64,000 bases of DNA from CAVRIA01 sp963721115 (GCA_963721115.1 CAVRIA010000006.1:124001-188000); one strand, 5' to 3'. Shown: positions 44,213-53,750, numbered from the stretch's first letter. Notes: generated by a model not told the origin, from the letters alone. Made by a program: numbers and translations.

Positions 44213-45218
44213 GCCGGGCTCGCCCACGGACCAGCCGCGTGTGGCGGTGATCATTCTCACCTGGAATCGGGTCGAAGACATCGTGACCTGCCTGGAGACC
44301 TTCGCCGACGTGAAGTACCCGAACCTCGAGGTGGTCGTGGTCGACAACGCGTCCGCGGACAACACCGTCGAGACGGTGCGCGAGCGCTTCGGCTGGACGA
44401 CGTTGATCGTCAACGACGACAACCTGGGCTACGTCGGCGGCAACAACGTCGGCATCCGCTACGCTCTCGAGCACGGTGCCGATTACGTCTTCATCCTCAA
44501 CAGCGACACCAAGATGACGCCGAACGTGCTGGAAGAGCTGGTGGGCGTGATGCGGGGCGACCCGCGCATCGCCATCACCGGCGCCAAGAACCTGTACATG
44601 CAGAACCCCGAGTTCACCTGGGGCAAGTACGGCGTGCTCAACTGGGGGCCGATGCTCGTGCGCACGCACGGCCGCTTCGTGCGCGACTTCCCGGAGATGT
44701 CGCCGAAGGACGTCGACTGGGTGATCGGCAACGGCTGCATGATGAGCCGCGAGGCGCTGGAGAAGATCGGGATCTTCGACGAGGATTTTTTTCAGGTCAA
44801 CGAGGACGTCGACTGGTGCGTGCGGGCGAAGAAGCTCGGCTACCGCGTCGTCTACGTCGACACCGCGGCGATTCAGCACCGCGGCGCGAGCAGCGCCGAC
44901 CTGAGCAAGCCCATCGTCTTCTCGTACGGCTACTTCCTGGGGCGCAACGCCATCATGTTCGCCCGCAAGCACGCCAACCCGGCGCAGTGGGCGCTCCTGC
45001 TCTTCAACATGATCATGGGCGTGGTGCTGCGCATCTCGTTCTTCTCGGCCGGCGCGGTGCTGCGCGCCGTCATGAGCCAGTCGCACTTCGTCAACGGCTT
45101 CTTCGACGGCTTCCGCGGCCGGCTGCGGCGCGATCGCATCACGATCCGCATGCCGATCCCGTCGAACGAGCCGCCCGACACCCGCATCATTCGCCTGCTG
45201 CGCTGGCTGGGGGCCTGA
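44205..45218 (+). CDS. Glycosyltransferase family 2 (rhamnosyltransferase-like), paralogue 2
   Basis: 337 residues from GTG 44205; AAAGGAGG lies about eight bases upstream inside the end of wzt. Motifs: RVAVIILTWNRVEDIVTCLE, VVVDNASADNTVETVRERFG, NSDTKM (DxD-like), FQVNEDVDWCVRAKKLGYRV. A C-terminal hydrophobic stretch (WALLLFNMIMGVVLRISFFS) fits membrane attachment. It is a clear relative of the GT2 at 40,598 (both share TWGKYGVLNWGP/LWGAYGVLTWGP and GYFLGRN). Probably adds the same or a similar sugar to the exported glycan. Confidence 0.93.
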   Translation: MSEPGSPTDQPRVAVIILTWNRVEDIVTCLETFADVKYPNLEVVVVDNASADNTVETVRERFGWTTLIVNDDNLGYVGGNNVGIRYALEHGADYVFILNSDTKMTPNVLEELVGVMRGDPRIAITGAKNLYMQNPEFTWGKYGVLNWGPMLVRTHGRFVRDFPEMSPKDVDWVIGNGCMMSREALEKIGIFDEDFFQVNEDVDWCVRAKKLGYRVVYVDTAAIQHRGASSADLSKPIVFSYGYFLGRNAIMFARKHANPAQWALLLFNMIMGVVLRISFFSAGAVLRAVMSQSHFVNGFFDGFRGRLRRDRITIRMPIPSNEPPDTRIIRLLRWLGA

Positions 45219-45279
45219 GCGCCGGGGTCGGCGTGGTCGCGGGTATGCCGAGGTTGCAGATCCGGAGGGGAATCGCCGC

Positions 45280-47655
45280 ATGTCCGAGCTGGTGGGGCTG
45301 ATCCCGGCGGCGGGGAAGGGAGTTCGGGCGTACCCGCACACGGCGACCATCCCCAAGTCGATGCTGGAGGTGGATGGCGTTCCCGTCCTGCGGCGCAACG
45401 TCGAGCTGATGCGCGATCAGCTCGGCATCCGCGAGATCTACATCGTCGTCGGCTACCAGGGGGAGGTCATCCGCCGCCACTTCGGCGACGGCGGCCAGCT
45501 CGGGGTCGACATCACCTACGTCACCAATCCGCGCGTCGATCTCGAGCTGCCCTACTCGATCTATCTGGCCGGCCAGCACGTCGCGCGCCCGTGCTGCATG
45601 ATCCTCGCCGACGAGTGCTACGTCGGCTCCAATCACGGCGAGATCCTCGCCCGCGCCGATCCCCAGGCCGTCGTCAGCTGCGGTCTCATCACCAGCGAGT
45701 ACAGCAAGCAGGTCCACAAGAACTACGTCGTCACTCTGCGCGACGGGCTGATCGTCGATCTGGTGGAGAAGCCCGCCACCGTCACCGGAAGGATGATGGG
45801 GACGGGGACCTACCTCCTGCAGCCCGAGCTCTTCCGCCGGCTCACCGCCGCCTATGCGGCCGGCCCGGAGAGCGGACCGCGCGACTGGACCACCTGGCTG
45901 GCGTCGCTCGCCCGCGCCGGCGTGCGGATCGCCCCGGCGTACCTCGCGGGCAAGTACGTGAACATCAACTCGCGCGACGACCTGAACTACGCCAACTACC
46001 TGGTTCGCGACCTTCACTTCGACGAGAAGCGAGTGACCCTGGTCTACGTCATCGACGGAGAGGAGGACGCGGCGTCCGGACCGGTGGCGCGGTTCGCGGA
46101 GGTCGCCGAGATCGACGAGGTCGTCGCCGTCGCCCGCCGCGCGACGCCCGAGCTGCAGCGCCTGGCGGAGGAGCCCAAGGTGCGTCTCGTCCTGGCGCCC
46201 TCCGCCGCCACGCCGATCGGCGACCTGGTGAAGCTCGGCTTCGAGAACGCCACCGGCAGCATTCTGCTCATGTCGTACAGCGACGATACGTTCTCGCCGC
46301 GCGACGTGGGCAAGCTGCTCGTCTACCTGCGCGACGCCGACATGGTGGTCGGAACGCGGACGACCCGGCAGATGATCGAGCAGGGGGCCAACATGCGCGG
46401 CATCGTGCGCGCCGCGCACGTGGTGCTCGCCAAGCTGCTGCAGCTCCTGTGGCTGCGCTTCGAGTGCCGGTTCACGGACATCTGCTGCGTCTATCGCGGC
46501 CTGTGGCGCTCGACCTACGCCACCATCCGCGACAACCTCTCGGCCAGCGGCGTCGAGATCTTTCCCGAGATGGTCATCGAGGTCCTGCGGGCCCGGCGCC
46601 GCGTCATCGAGATCCCGGTCAACTACTACAACCGCGACCTCGAGTACGACTACGTCAGGGGCAAGTACCAGAACGTCGGCACCTTCGCCCGCGTGCTGGC
46701 GCTTCTGGTCCGCAAGCGCTGGCAGGACTCGGCGCCGGGCCGCTGGCTGGCGCGGCGCGAGGATCCGGGGGGCGGCGCCGCGGTCGAGCAGACCGCCGGG
46801 GCGAGCGAGACGGCGGGCGGGCCGCCGGCCCGGTCCGACGAGGCGGCGCGCTACCGGGAGCTGGAGCGCGCCTGGCAGGACGACGTCGGTTACCAACTGC
46901 TCGACAAGCCGTACGAGTGCGCGGGCTCGGCCAGGGTCTTCGAATGGCAGTTCGACCGTCTGATCGACCTCCTCGACCCCGGCCGCGGCGGTGTCGTCAT
47001 CGAGATCGGCTGCGGCAAGGGGCACTTCCTGAGCCGCGTCGCCGCGGCCCCCGGGGCCCCGGCGCGGACGCTGGTGGGGCTGGATCTGTCCAAGGCGGTG
47101 TTCAGCCTGCCGGGCCGCGGCCTGGCCGGCGTGCAGGCCGACGGCGAGGTCCTTCCGTTCCGCAGCGAGGTCGCCGACTACGTCATCTTCGACGGCTCGC
47201 TGCACCACTGCATCGACTATCCCGCCGCCCTGCGCGAGGCGATCCGGGTGCTCGCCCCCGGGGGCTCCCTGATCCTCTTCGAGCCGGTGGTGTCGCGCTT
47301 CAGCCAGCTCGCCCACCGCCTGCTGGACCCGATCATCTTTCGCAGTTGCACCGTCTACGAATCGCCGATCGACATCCACTACAAGGCCGCCTTTCACCAG
47401 GACGTCGTCAGCCGCGTGCTGCGCCAGGAGGGGCTCGAGGTACGCGACGTGCGCTCGGATTTTCTCGCCTACCCGTTCACCGGCTGCTACGCGGGATCGG
47501 TCTTCGGCCGCAGCGAGCGCTTCATGCGCCTCCTGATCGCGCTCGAGCGGGCGCTGGAGGCCGTGCCCGTGCTCGGCCGCGCCGCGCACGCCTTCGCCTG
47601 GCGCTTCACGGTCGTGGCGACCAGACCCGAGCGCGCGCGAACCGTCGCGGTATGA
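45280..47655 (+). CDS. Trifunctional fusion: sugar nucleotidyltransferase + GT2-like + SAM methyltransferase
   Basis: 791 residues in one frame. Residues about 1-245: nucleotidyltransferase with LIPAAGKGVRAYPHTATIPK, SMLEVDGVPVLRRN and, later, ILADECYVGSNHGE; the closing NINSRDDLNYANYLV is typical. Residues about 250-490: GT2-like domain of the DPM1 kind, with VYVIDGEEDAASGPVARFAE, SDDTFSPRDVGKLLVYLRDA and ANMRGIVRAAHVVLAKLLQL then YRGLWRSTYATIRD; the usual DxD is not obvious (SYSDDTF). Residues about 525-770: class I methyltransferase with GVVIEIGCGKGHFLSRVAAA and DYVIFDGSLHHCIDYPAALR. A Gly/Ala/Pro linker at about 500-525 separates the last part. It overlaps the next gene by four bases. No gene of this design is known to me. 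Confidence 0.85.
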   Translation: MSELVGLIPAAGKGVRAYPHTATIPKSMLEVDGVPVLRRNVELMRDQLGIREIYIVVGYQGEVIRRHFGDGGQLGVDITYVTNPRVDLELPYSIYLAGQHVARPCCMILADECYVGSNHGEILARADPQAVVSCGLITSEYSKQVHKNYVVTLRDGLIVDLVEKPATVTGRMMGTGTYLLQPELFRRLTAAYAAGPESGPRDWTTWLASLARAGVRIAPAYLAGKYVNINSRDDLNYANYLVRDLHFDEKRVTLVYVIDGEEDAASGPVARFAEVAEIDEVVAVARRATPELQRLAEEPKVRLVLAPSAATPIGDLVKLGFENATGSILLMSYSDDTFSPRDVGKLLVYLRDADMVVGTRTTRQMIEQGANMRGIVRAAHVVLAKLLQLLWLRFECRFTDICCVYRGLWRSTYATIRDNLSASGVEIFPEMVIEVLRARRRVIEIPVNYYNRDLEYDYVRGKYQNVGTFARVLALLVRKRWQDSAPGRWLARREDPGGGAAVEQTAGASETAGGPPARSDEAARYRELERAWQDDVGYQLLDKPYECAGSARVFEWQFDRLIDLLDPGRGGVVIEIGCGKGHFLSRVAAAPGAPARTLVGLDLSKAVFSLPGRGLAGVQADGEVLPFRSEVADYVIFDGSLHHCIDYPAALREAIRVLAPGGSLILFEPVVSRFSQLAHRLLDPIIFRSCTVYESPIDIHYKAAFHQDVVSRVLRQEGLEVRDVRSDFLAYPFTGCYAGSVFGRSERFMRLLIALERALEAVPVLGRAAHAFAWRFTVVATRPERARTVAV

Positions 47656-49613
47656 AGGCGAGGTCGCCGGGGCTGGCCGGCTCGCTCGCCCTGTTCCTCG
47701 TCGCGGCGGCGTACTTCGCCGTCGGATGCACCCTCAGCCTCGAGTACCTCGACGAGGGCCAGATCGTCTATCCGAGCTGGCTGGTCTCCCTCGGCGCCGT
47801 GCCGTACCAGGGCTTCCGCCACCTCTACGGGCCGTCTCTCTTCTTTCTGAACGGGGCGCTTCTGCGTTGCTTCGGGGCGAACCTGATCGTCATCCGCATC
47901 TCCCTCGTGATTCTCAAGGCGGCCGGTGTCGTCCTGACGTACGTGATCGCCGAAAAGCTGGTGGCGCGGCGCTTCGCCTTCCTGGCGAGTCTCGCCCTGG
48001 TCGCCGTCTGGGGCACGCCGTGGTGGGTGTTCAACACCCCGTACGCGAACCACTACAGCCTGGTGCTGACCCTGGCCGGGCTCGCGGTCTTCCTCTCCCT
48101 GCCGCGGCACTTCCGCGCCGGCTGTCTGCTGGCGGGTCTCTGCTTCGGCGCCGCGGCGACGTTCAAGCAGACGGCCGGCGCGTTCGCCTTCTCGGGCCTG
48201 GCGCTCTTCCTGATCCTGGCGGACGATCCGCGCCAGCTGCGGGAGGCGCCGGCGGGTCCGTCCCTTCCGGGCTGGCTCGTGCGTGCGGCGCGGCTCGTCG
48301 CCCTGGCCGGCATGCTGGCGGTGTTCGTCGCCTACCTGTGGCCGCGCAACTCGGCCTGGAACGTCCTGGTGCTGTTCGGGCCGGTGGCGCTGACGATCGG
48401 GTGCGCCATCTTCCGCGAGCTTCGCGGACCGGTGCGACCCGGTAGCCTGGCCGGCCTGTGGGGGATGATCTACGCGGGGATCGGCACGGCGCTTCCGCTG
48501 CTGGGCTTCGGCGCCTACTACGCCGCCAAGGGGCTGCTGCCCGAGATGCTCTTCGACCTGGTGCTCGGGCTTCCCCAGAAAGTCGAGTGGTTCACCCCCT
48601 TTCCGGCCCCGAGCACGCGGGTGCTGGTGTTCCTGGCGCTCCTGGCAGCGCTGTTGGGTACGGCCTGGCGCGGCTCGCGCCGCCGGCTCGCCGCGGCCGC
48701 GAGCCGGGGCTGGTGGGCCGCGTTCGCCGCCGTCGCCGCGGCGCTCGTGCTGCTGGCGACACGGGGAGATCCGCTCGAGTACGCGCGCAGCGGCGCGTGG
48801 CAGGGCGACGCATTGCTCTTGTGGTTCGCGGCGCCGCTCGTCGCCGTCTGCGCCTGCGGCGCGCTGCTGCTGCGGCGGTACCGCAGCGGGGAGGCGGCGC
48901 CCTGGGAGGGACGCTGGAGAGCGCTCCTGCTCGTCTACTGCAGCGCGGCCACCTCTCTGCTCCTCTTCTATCCGGCGGGGGACTTCTTCCACATGGTCAT
49001 GGCCCTGCCGGTCTTCCTTCCGCCGCTGGCGTTCCTGGCCGAGCGGTTCTCCCAACCGGCCGGCAGTGAAGCGGCCGCCGCGCGGGCGCTCCCGTCGGTG
49101 CCGTCGCTGCTCGTCGCCGCGCTCACCGTGTGGATGGTGGCTCCCTGCGTGGCTCATCTGACCACCCGCTGGGAAGAGGCCGGCGGCGAGGCGAGCGCGT
49201 TGAGCCGTGCCACGGGGGTGCGCGGGGCGGAGCCGAAGTTCGGTCGGGTGGCCGACCTCGTCGCCCGGCTCGACTCGGAGGTGGCGCCCGGCGGCAGGCT
49301 TCTGGTTCTGAACGGCGAGCAGATGCTGTACTTCCTGGCCGGGCGTCGCTCGGCGCTGGATGCGGACGAGTTCGTATTCTATCTGGCCGGCGCCGGCCTC
49401 ATTTCGGACGCCAACGCGAGAAGTCTGGTCGACGAGCGCGAGGCCGTCGAACGGCTCGCCCGGGAGAGACCCGTGGTGGTGGAGGGCGGCGACAGCCCGA
49501 CCGCCGGCCGGGTCAGGACGGTGTTCCCGGAGATGTCGCACTACCTCGACGCGCACTACCGGAAGGCGGCCGACGCCGGCGGCTATCGGGTGCTGAAGTG
49601 GGTGGAGCCATGA
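47652..49613 (+). CDS. GT-C family membrane glycosyltransferase (ArnT/PMT-like)
   Basis: 653 residues, about twelve predicted membrane helices. After the first helix comes the acidic luminal loop LEYLDEGQIVYPSWLVSLGA with LDEG, the position of the catalytic acid motif in GT-C enzymes, and YQGFRHLYGPSLFFLNGALL. Near the end is LLLFYPAGDFFHMVMALPVF, matching the YPDxxH-like motif of the partial GT-C gene at the window edge. These enzymes use polyprenyl-phosphate sugars on the periplasmic face. The polyprenyl donor could be made by the DPM1-like enzyme encoded next, whose start overlaps this stop by four bases. Confidence 0.88.
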   Translation: MKARSPGLAGSLALFLVAAAYFAVGCTLSLEYLDEGQIVYPSWLVSLGAVPYQGFRHLYGPSLFFLNGALLRCFGANLIVIRISLVILKAAGVVLTYVIAEKLVARRFAFLASLALVAVWGTPWWVFNTPYANHYSLVLTLAGLAVFLSLPRHFRAGCLLAGLCFGAAATFKQTAGAFAFSGLALFLILADDPRQLREAPAGPSLPGWLVRAARLVALAGMLAVFVAYLWPRNSAWNVLVLFGPVALTIGCAIFRELRGPVRPGSLAGLWGMIYAGIGTALPLLGFGAYYAAKGLLPEMLFDLVLGLPQKVEWFTPFPAPSTRVLVFLALLAALLGTAWRGSRRRLAAAASRGWWAAFAAVAAALVLLATRGDPLEYARSGAWQGDALLLWFAAPLVAVCACGALLLRRYRSGEAAPWEGRWRALLLVYCSAATSLLLFYPAGDFFHMVMALPVFLPPLAFLAERFSQPAGSEAAAARALPSVPSLLVAALTVWMVAPCVAHLTTRWEEAGGEASALSRATGVRGAEPKFGRVADLVARLDSEVAPGGRLLVLNGEQMLYFLAGRRSALDADEFVFYLAGAGLISDANARSLVDEREAVERLARERPVVVEGGDSPTAGRVRTVFPEMSHYLDAHYRKAADAGGYRVLKWVEP

Positions 49614-50344
49614 CCGAGCGACCGCGGGTGGACATCGTCGTCCCGGTCCTCAACGAGGAGGCCTCCATCGACGAGTTCTTCACTCGCGTCGAGCGCCTCG
49701 GCCTCGCCGAATCGCTGATCTTCGTCGACAACGCCTCGGCGGACGACACGGTCGAACGCATCCAGGGCCACCGCCAGGCACGCCTCATCCGCCACGCGCG
49801 AAACGAGGGCTACGGCGCTTCCGTGCGGCACGGCATCGAGGCGGGAGCGGGGGAGATCGTGGTCATCATCGATGCCGATCTCGAATACCCGCCGGAGAGC
49901 ATTCCCGCATTGCTCGACGCCGTGAGCGAGCACGAGGTGGTGTACTGCTCGCGCTTTCTGGGGCCGCGGCCGCCCGACATGCCTCTGTTCCGGCGCCTCG
50001 GAAACCGGCTGATGAGCGGGCTCTACAACGTTCTCTACGGCCAGCGGGTGAGCGATCTCTATACCGGCATGAAGGGCTTTCGGCGCGACGCGTTTCCGGT
50101 CGCGGCGCTGGCCAGGGACGGATTCGAGCACGGCGCGGAGATCGCCGCCCTGATCTCCTTCTCGGGGCGCCGGATTCACGAGATTCCGGTCGCCTACACG
50201 CCGCGCCAGAAGGGCGCCTCGAAGATGCGCCACGTCCCGGAGGCTCTGAAGCTCGCTTTCTACGTTCTCGCCTACCGGGTGCGCGGATTCTTCTTGTCCC
50301 GAGCGGATCGACTCAGACTTCCCCCTTTGAAAAAGGGGGATTGA
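49610..50344 (+). CDS. Polyprenyl-phosphate glycosyltransferase (DPM1-like GT2)
   Basis: 244 residues. Signature: IVVPVLNEEASIDEFFTRVE, FVDNASADDTV, NEGYGASVRHGIEAGAGEIV, IIDADLEYPPESIPALLDA (DxD) and YTGMKGFRRDAF, then the DPM motif IPVAYTPRQKGASKMRHVPE. It transfers a sugar from a nucleotide donor to polyprenyl phosphate. The last residues (RLRLPPLKKGD) are encoded by the beginning of an intergenic repeat unit (CCCCCTTTGAAAAAGGGGGA), so the natural C-terminus may have been replaced. Confidence 0.92.
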   Translation: MTERPRVDIVVPVLNEEASIDEFFTRVERLGLAESLIFVDNASADDTVERIQGHRQARLIRHARNEGYGASVRHGIEAGAGEIVVIIDADLEYPPESIPALLDAVSEHEVVYCSRFLGPRPPDMPLFRRLGNRLMSGLYNVLYGQRVSDLYTGMKGFRRDAFPVAALARDGFEHGAEIAALISFSGRRIHEIPVAYTPRQKGASKMRHVPEALKLAFYVLAYRVRGFFLSRADRLRLPPLKKGD

Positions 50345-50788
50345 GGGGGATTTCTTCGAGTCTTCTGGATGCGTTCAACCGGATTTCTTTCGCGCCTCGA
50401 CTTCTGCAGCAATGCATTCACATGTCGAGATCCCCCCCGTTTCCCGAGTCTGTCGATTAAGGCTCAGGATTCCCCCCTTCGAAAAGCTCAGGAGGGATTT
50501 TGAGACGGACAAAGTCCTTTGAAATCAACCCTCAAGCCGCTCAGGCTGAGCTTGTCGAAGCCTCGTTTCTCTCGGGAGAAAATCGACAGCCTCTGCCAAA
50601 GGGGGGCCAGGGGGATTTTGAGATGGATTCGTTCGGACAAATCCCCCTCGGTCCCCCTTTCCCAAAGGGGGAAGTTGGAGTCGGTCGTCTCTCAACGAGA
50701 AAATCGACATCCTCTTCCAACGGGGGGCACCGATTGGGGACTACTCTCCCTTATCACTGCTCCTTGGGAGGACCGGCCTCCGGCGTTC
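50318..50788. repeat. Cluster of CCCCCTTT/AAAGGGGG intergenic repeats
   Basis: The gap between converging genes contains several palindromic pieces: CCCCCTTTGAAAAAGGGGGA (50,322-50,341), TTGAGGGGGATTT, then GATTCCCCCCTTCGAAAAG near 50,470, CCAAAGGGGGGCCAGGGGGA near 50,596 and GTCCCCCTTTCCCAAAGGGG near 50,651. Between them is CAGGCTGAGCTTGTCGAAGC, a relative of the inside of element C. No gene is supported. One of the hairpins could act as a terminator. Confidence 0.7.
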
Positions 50789-52867
50789 TCAGATCGGGGC
50801 GCTGGCGGCTTCCGTGAACGTTTCCCCGCTGCCCGCCGGCCGGCAGCGGCGGATGAGCGAGGTCGTCCGCATGCGGGTCACGCCCTTCGTCAGCCCGCGC
50901 AGGCTGGTCGTCCAGACGTCGAGCAGGGCCGAGAGCTCGCGCGCCGCCTCGCGATCCAGGTCGAAGACGAAGGTGCGCTGCTCTCCCAGGTGGAAGCGTT
51001 CGATGTCCGCCGGCATTCCAGCCTCGATCCACGCCTCGACGTCGTAGCCGAGCTTCGCCGTCGTCGGTGACAGCAGCGCCTCGCGGGTCGTTCCGTGCGT
51101 GTGCTTGTGCTCGACGTAGCGGGCGAAGTCGTCCCAGAAGCGGTCGAGGTGGGGGATGTCGTCGTCGGCACCGCGCTGGTGGAGCATCTCGCGGGTCGCT
51201 TCCATGGCCGCGCGGCAGGTCTCCGGCCATACGAAGAACGAGGCGAGGGCGCGGTACTTGTACATCAGGTTGTCGCCGATCTCGCCGCGCAGGAGCCTCT
51301 GGAAGTTGTCCGGCTGGCTGTAGAACTCGACGCAGGCTTCCCGCGTCGGGAACAGCTCGTTGCGGGTCTCGGTGACGAAGTCGTCCAGCAGGCGGCGCAC
51401 CGCGCCGCGGTCGCGATCCAGGGCGGCGCGCATGCTGCTAGTCCACGCGGAGGGCGTGACGCCGAACTCGCGGGCGAACCGGATGGCGTCGTCGAACCAG
51501 GAGTTGTTCCAGAAGATGCTGAACGTGAAGGCGAAGCGCCGGGCCTCGAGGTAGTCGTCGAAGCTGAGCGTGTCGGTTCCCACGACGATCTCGTCGACGT
51601 CGAAGACCTTCTCGTCGGCGTAGAGGCCGTAGTTCTTGGGCAGGACGCGAAAGCGGGTGTCGAAGCGATACTTGTGCCGCGACTCCGCGGTCTCCAGCTC
51701 CGAGCCCTTCAGCATCATCGCCTGGAACAGGTGCATCTCGTTGGTCCCGGCGTCCAGCAGCTGGTTGATGCCCTCGATGTGCGAGCGCAGGGTCTCGCCC
51801 GGCAGACCGAGGATGAGGTCCGACAGGGAGCGCAGCCCGCGGCCGCGGACGTGGATCATGACCTGCTCGTAGGCCTCCGTGCTGATGTTCTGTCGCTTGA
51901 TGTTGCGCAGCGTCTCCTCGTCCAGCGACTGCACCGCCTGGTAGATCACCATGGCGCCGTCGACCTTCTCGAGCGATTGGATCACCCGCTCGGGCCGGTT
52001 CTTGCCGGTGGTCGCGTCGATGTACGTCGGCCAACCGTACTTCTTCTGCGCCTGGCCGATGTAGCTGGAGATCTCGATGTCGCGCTCGAACATCCCGTAG
52101 TTGGAGTCGGCGATGCGCAGAAAGCCCATCGACGGGCACACCGCCTTGGTGCGCGTGCCGATGTAGTCGATCTCCTCGCGCAGCCGGTCGAGCGTGAAGT
52201 TGTGGACCTTCGTGTACCAGCGGACGCCCTGCACGCAGAAGGTGCACTGGAAGGGACAGCCGCGGTTCGTCTCCAGCAGGGGGGCGAGCTTTCCGTCGAA
52301 GAACTCGTCCAGCGTCCCGTTCAGCCAGGGCGACGGGATCTCCTCGATGTCCTTCTCCCGGTCCCACATCTCCGTGCGCACCAGCTCTCCGCCGGGGCGC
52401 CTGTAGATGCACGACGGCAGCTCGCTCTCGCCCAGGGCCTCGATCGACTTGCCGGCGGCGACGAAGGCCGTCGTCACCTCGCGGGCGAGGAAATCGCCCT
52501 CGCCGATCACGTAGACGTCGATCTCCGGATGGGCGCCGACGTAGGCGAGCTGTCGATGCGGCTCCAGGCAGATGTTCGGACCGCCCATGACCACCAGCGT
52601 TTCGGGCCGGACCCGCTTGGCCAGCTTGGCGAAGTGGAAGCTCAGCCACTCGTTCCACATGTAGTTGCTGAGCATCAGAATGTCGGGGGGCTCGTTCTGC
52701 AGGGCCTCCCACAGCCGGTCGGGATAGGCGAACAGACGGGCCTGCACCTCGGGGAGATCGCGGTCGATGACCGCCTTCATGTACGCGACGCCCAGGGGCA
52801 TGCAGTCGTTGGCCAGCAGCCCCGAGAAGTTGTGTCTGAGGTCAGCCAGATATACCCGCGCGGTCAT
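50789..52867 (-). CDS. B12-binding-type radical SAM protein
   Basis: 692 residues. Residues about 20-150 are a cobalamin-binding-like Rossmann domain (LVVMGGPNICLEPHRQLAYV, DVYVIGEGDFLAREV); the cobalt-ligating DxHxxG motif is not evident. The radical SAM site is complete: NRGCPFQCTFC with Cys204, Cys208 and Cys211 ligating the 4Fe-4S cluster, then LSDLILGLPGETLRSHIEGI. A long C-terminal part (about 450-690) is unique helical sequence. Family members methylate or rearrange unactivated carbons, often in lipid, hopanoid or natural product pathways. Position inside the glycan locus but on the opposite strand suggests a tailoring role; substrate unknown. Confidence 0.88.
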   Translation of the reverse strand: MTARVYLADLRHNFSGLLANDCMPLGVAYMKAVIDRDLPEVQARLFAYPDRLWEALQNEPPDILMLSNYMWNEWLSFHFAKLAKRVRPETLVVMGGPNICLEPHRQLAYVGAHPEIDVYVIGEGDFLAREVTTAFVAAGKSIEALGESELPSCIYRRPGGELVRTEMWDREKDIEEIPSPWLNGTLDEFFDGKLAPLLETNRGCPFQCTFCVQGVRWYTKVHNFTLDRLREEIDYIGTRTKAVCPSMGFLRIADSNYGMFERDIEISSYIGQAQKKYGWPTYIDATTGKNRPERVIQSLEKVDGAMVIYQAVQSLDEETLRNIKRQNISTEAYEQVMIHVRGRGLRSLSDLILGLPGETLRSHIEGINQLLDAGTNEMHLFQAMMLKGSELETAESRHKYRFDTRFRVLPKNYGLYADEKVFDVDEIVVGTDTLSFDDYLEARRFAFTFSIFWNNSWFDDAIRFAREFGVTPSAWTSSMRAALDRDRGAVRRLLDDFVTETRNELFPTREACVEFYSQPDNFQRLLRGEIGDNLMYKYRALASFFVWPETCRAAMEATREMLHQRGADDDIPHLDRFWDDFARYVEHKHTHGTTREALLSPTTAKLGYDVEAWIEAGMPADIERFHLGEQRTFVFDLDREAARELSALLDVWTTSLRGLTKGVTRMRTTSLIRRCRPAGSGETFTEAASAPI

Positions 52868-53008
52868 GCTCCATCTCCTCCCAGGGGGCCCGACGATAGG
52901 CGATCGGACTCTAGGAGTCCAGATTCTTTTGGGCAGGGATCTCGAGTCGACTGCCTGCGGCCGCGGCGGACGCGATCGGGCGAGCCGGCCCCGGGCGGCC
53001 GGAAGAGG

Positions 53009-53587
53009 TCAGCCCCCGGACTTGCTCGTCCCTTCTTCCTTGCTCGCGGCCTCTTCCTTGTAGGTGGCCGTCATGACCGTCTCGGCCTGCTTGTAGAACT
53101 CGTTCATCCCCCACGACCAGGTCACGGTGTTTCCGCTCACCTTGCCGTTCGACTCGGTCACCGGTCCGGGGAAAGTGGTGACGACTTTGACCTCGTTGTG
53201 GTAGAACTCGACGATCTTGTCGGGAAGCGGGCCCGGCTTCGGGTTCTTGTACTTCGCGGTCACCGTCTTGGTGCCCTTCTCCTTCCCGTCGGTCCGGGTG
53301 ATGGTCACCAGCTTGAAGTAGGGGGCCGTCGGAAGCTTGGTGATGTCGTCGAACGCGAGGTTGTACGTCCCCGACTTGCCGTCCTCGCTGACTTTCGAGC
53401 TCTCGAGCTTGACCGACGAGCTCTTCATCTGGTTCTCGAGCTTCACCAGGTCGTTCTTGCCGTTGAGAGGCTGGGTCACGGTGATCGTGCCGCCCCCCTT
53501 CGCGTTCAGATTCGTCTCGTAGAGGCACCCGCCGAGCGACAGGGTGAGGGGCAGAACGACTGCGGCAACAAGGACACGTCTCATCAT
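53009..53587 (-). CDS. Lipoprotein of unknown function
   Basis: 192 residues from ATG 53587 (or the adjacent ATG 53584), with a GGAG site upstream. Lipobox LTLSLGGCLYETNLNAKGGG. The mature part is beta-rich and polar: GTITVTQPLNGKNDLVKLEN, AFDDITKLPTAPYFKLVTIT, TVTWSWGMNEFYKQAETVMT. It ends in a short Glu/Ser/Gly tail. It lies 140 bases upstream of the radical SAM gene on the same strand. No family recognised. Confidence 0.75.
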   Translation of the reverse strand: MMRRVLVAAVVLPLTLSLGGCLYETNLNAKGGGTITVTQPLNGKNDLVKLENQMKSSSVKLESSKVSEDGKSGTYNLAFDDITKLPTAPYFKLVTITRTDGKEKGTKTVTAKYKNPKPGPLPDKIVEFYHNEVKVVTTFPGPVTESNGKVSGNTVTWSWGMNEFYKQAETVMTATYKEEAASKEEGTSKSGG

Positions 53588-53750
53588 GGTCACACTCCAA
53601 TGCAGGTCAGAGATTCGGCGCCGGAGGCGGACCCGACGGCACACGGTCGACTGTAGTTGCGGTGCCGGAGCCAGTCAACTGCGCGACGGCGGCGTTGCGG
53701 GGCCGCGTCGCTTGATCGGCGTCGAGCGCTGATTTAGGGTCCGCCCCTCG

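Noticed and set aside
50525..51070. Plus- and minus-strand frames across the repeat cluster near 50.5-51.1 kb
   Set aside because: They translate palindromic repeats or the antisense of the radical SAM gene; no consistent motif.
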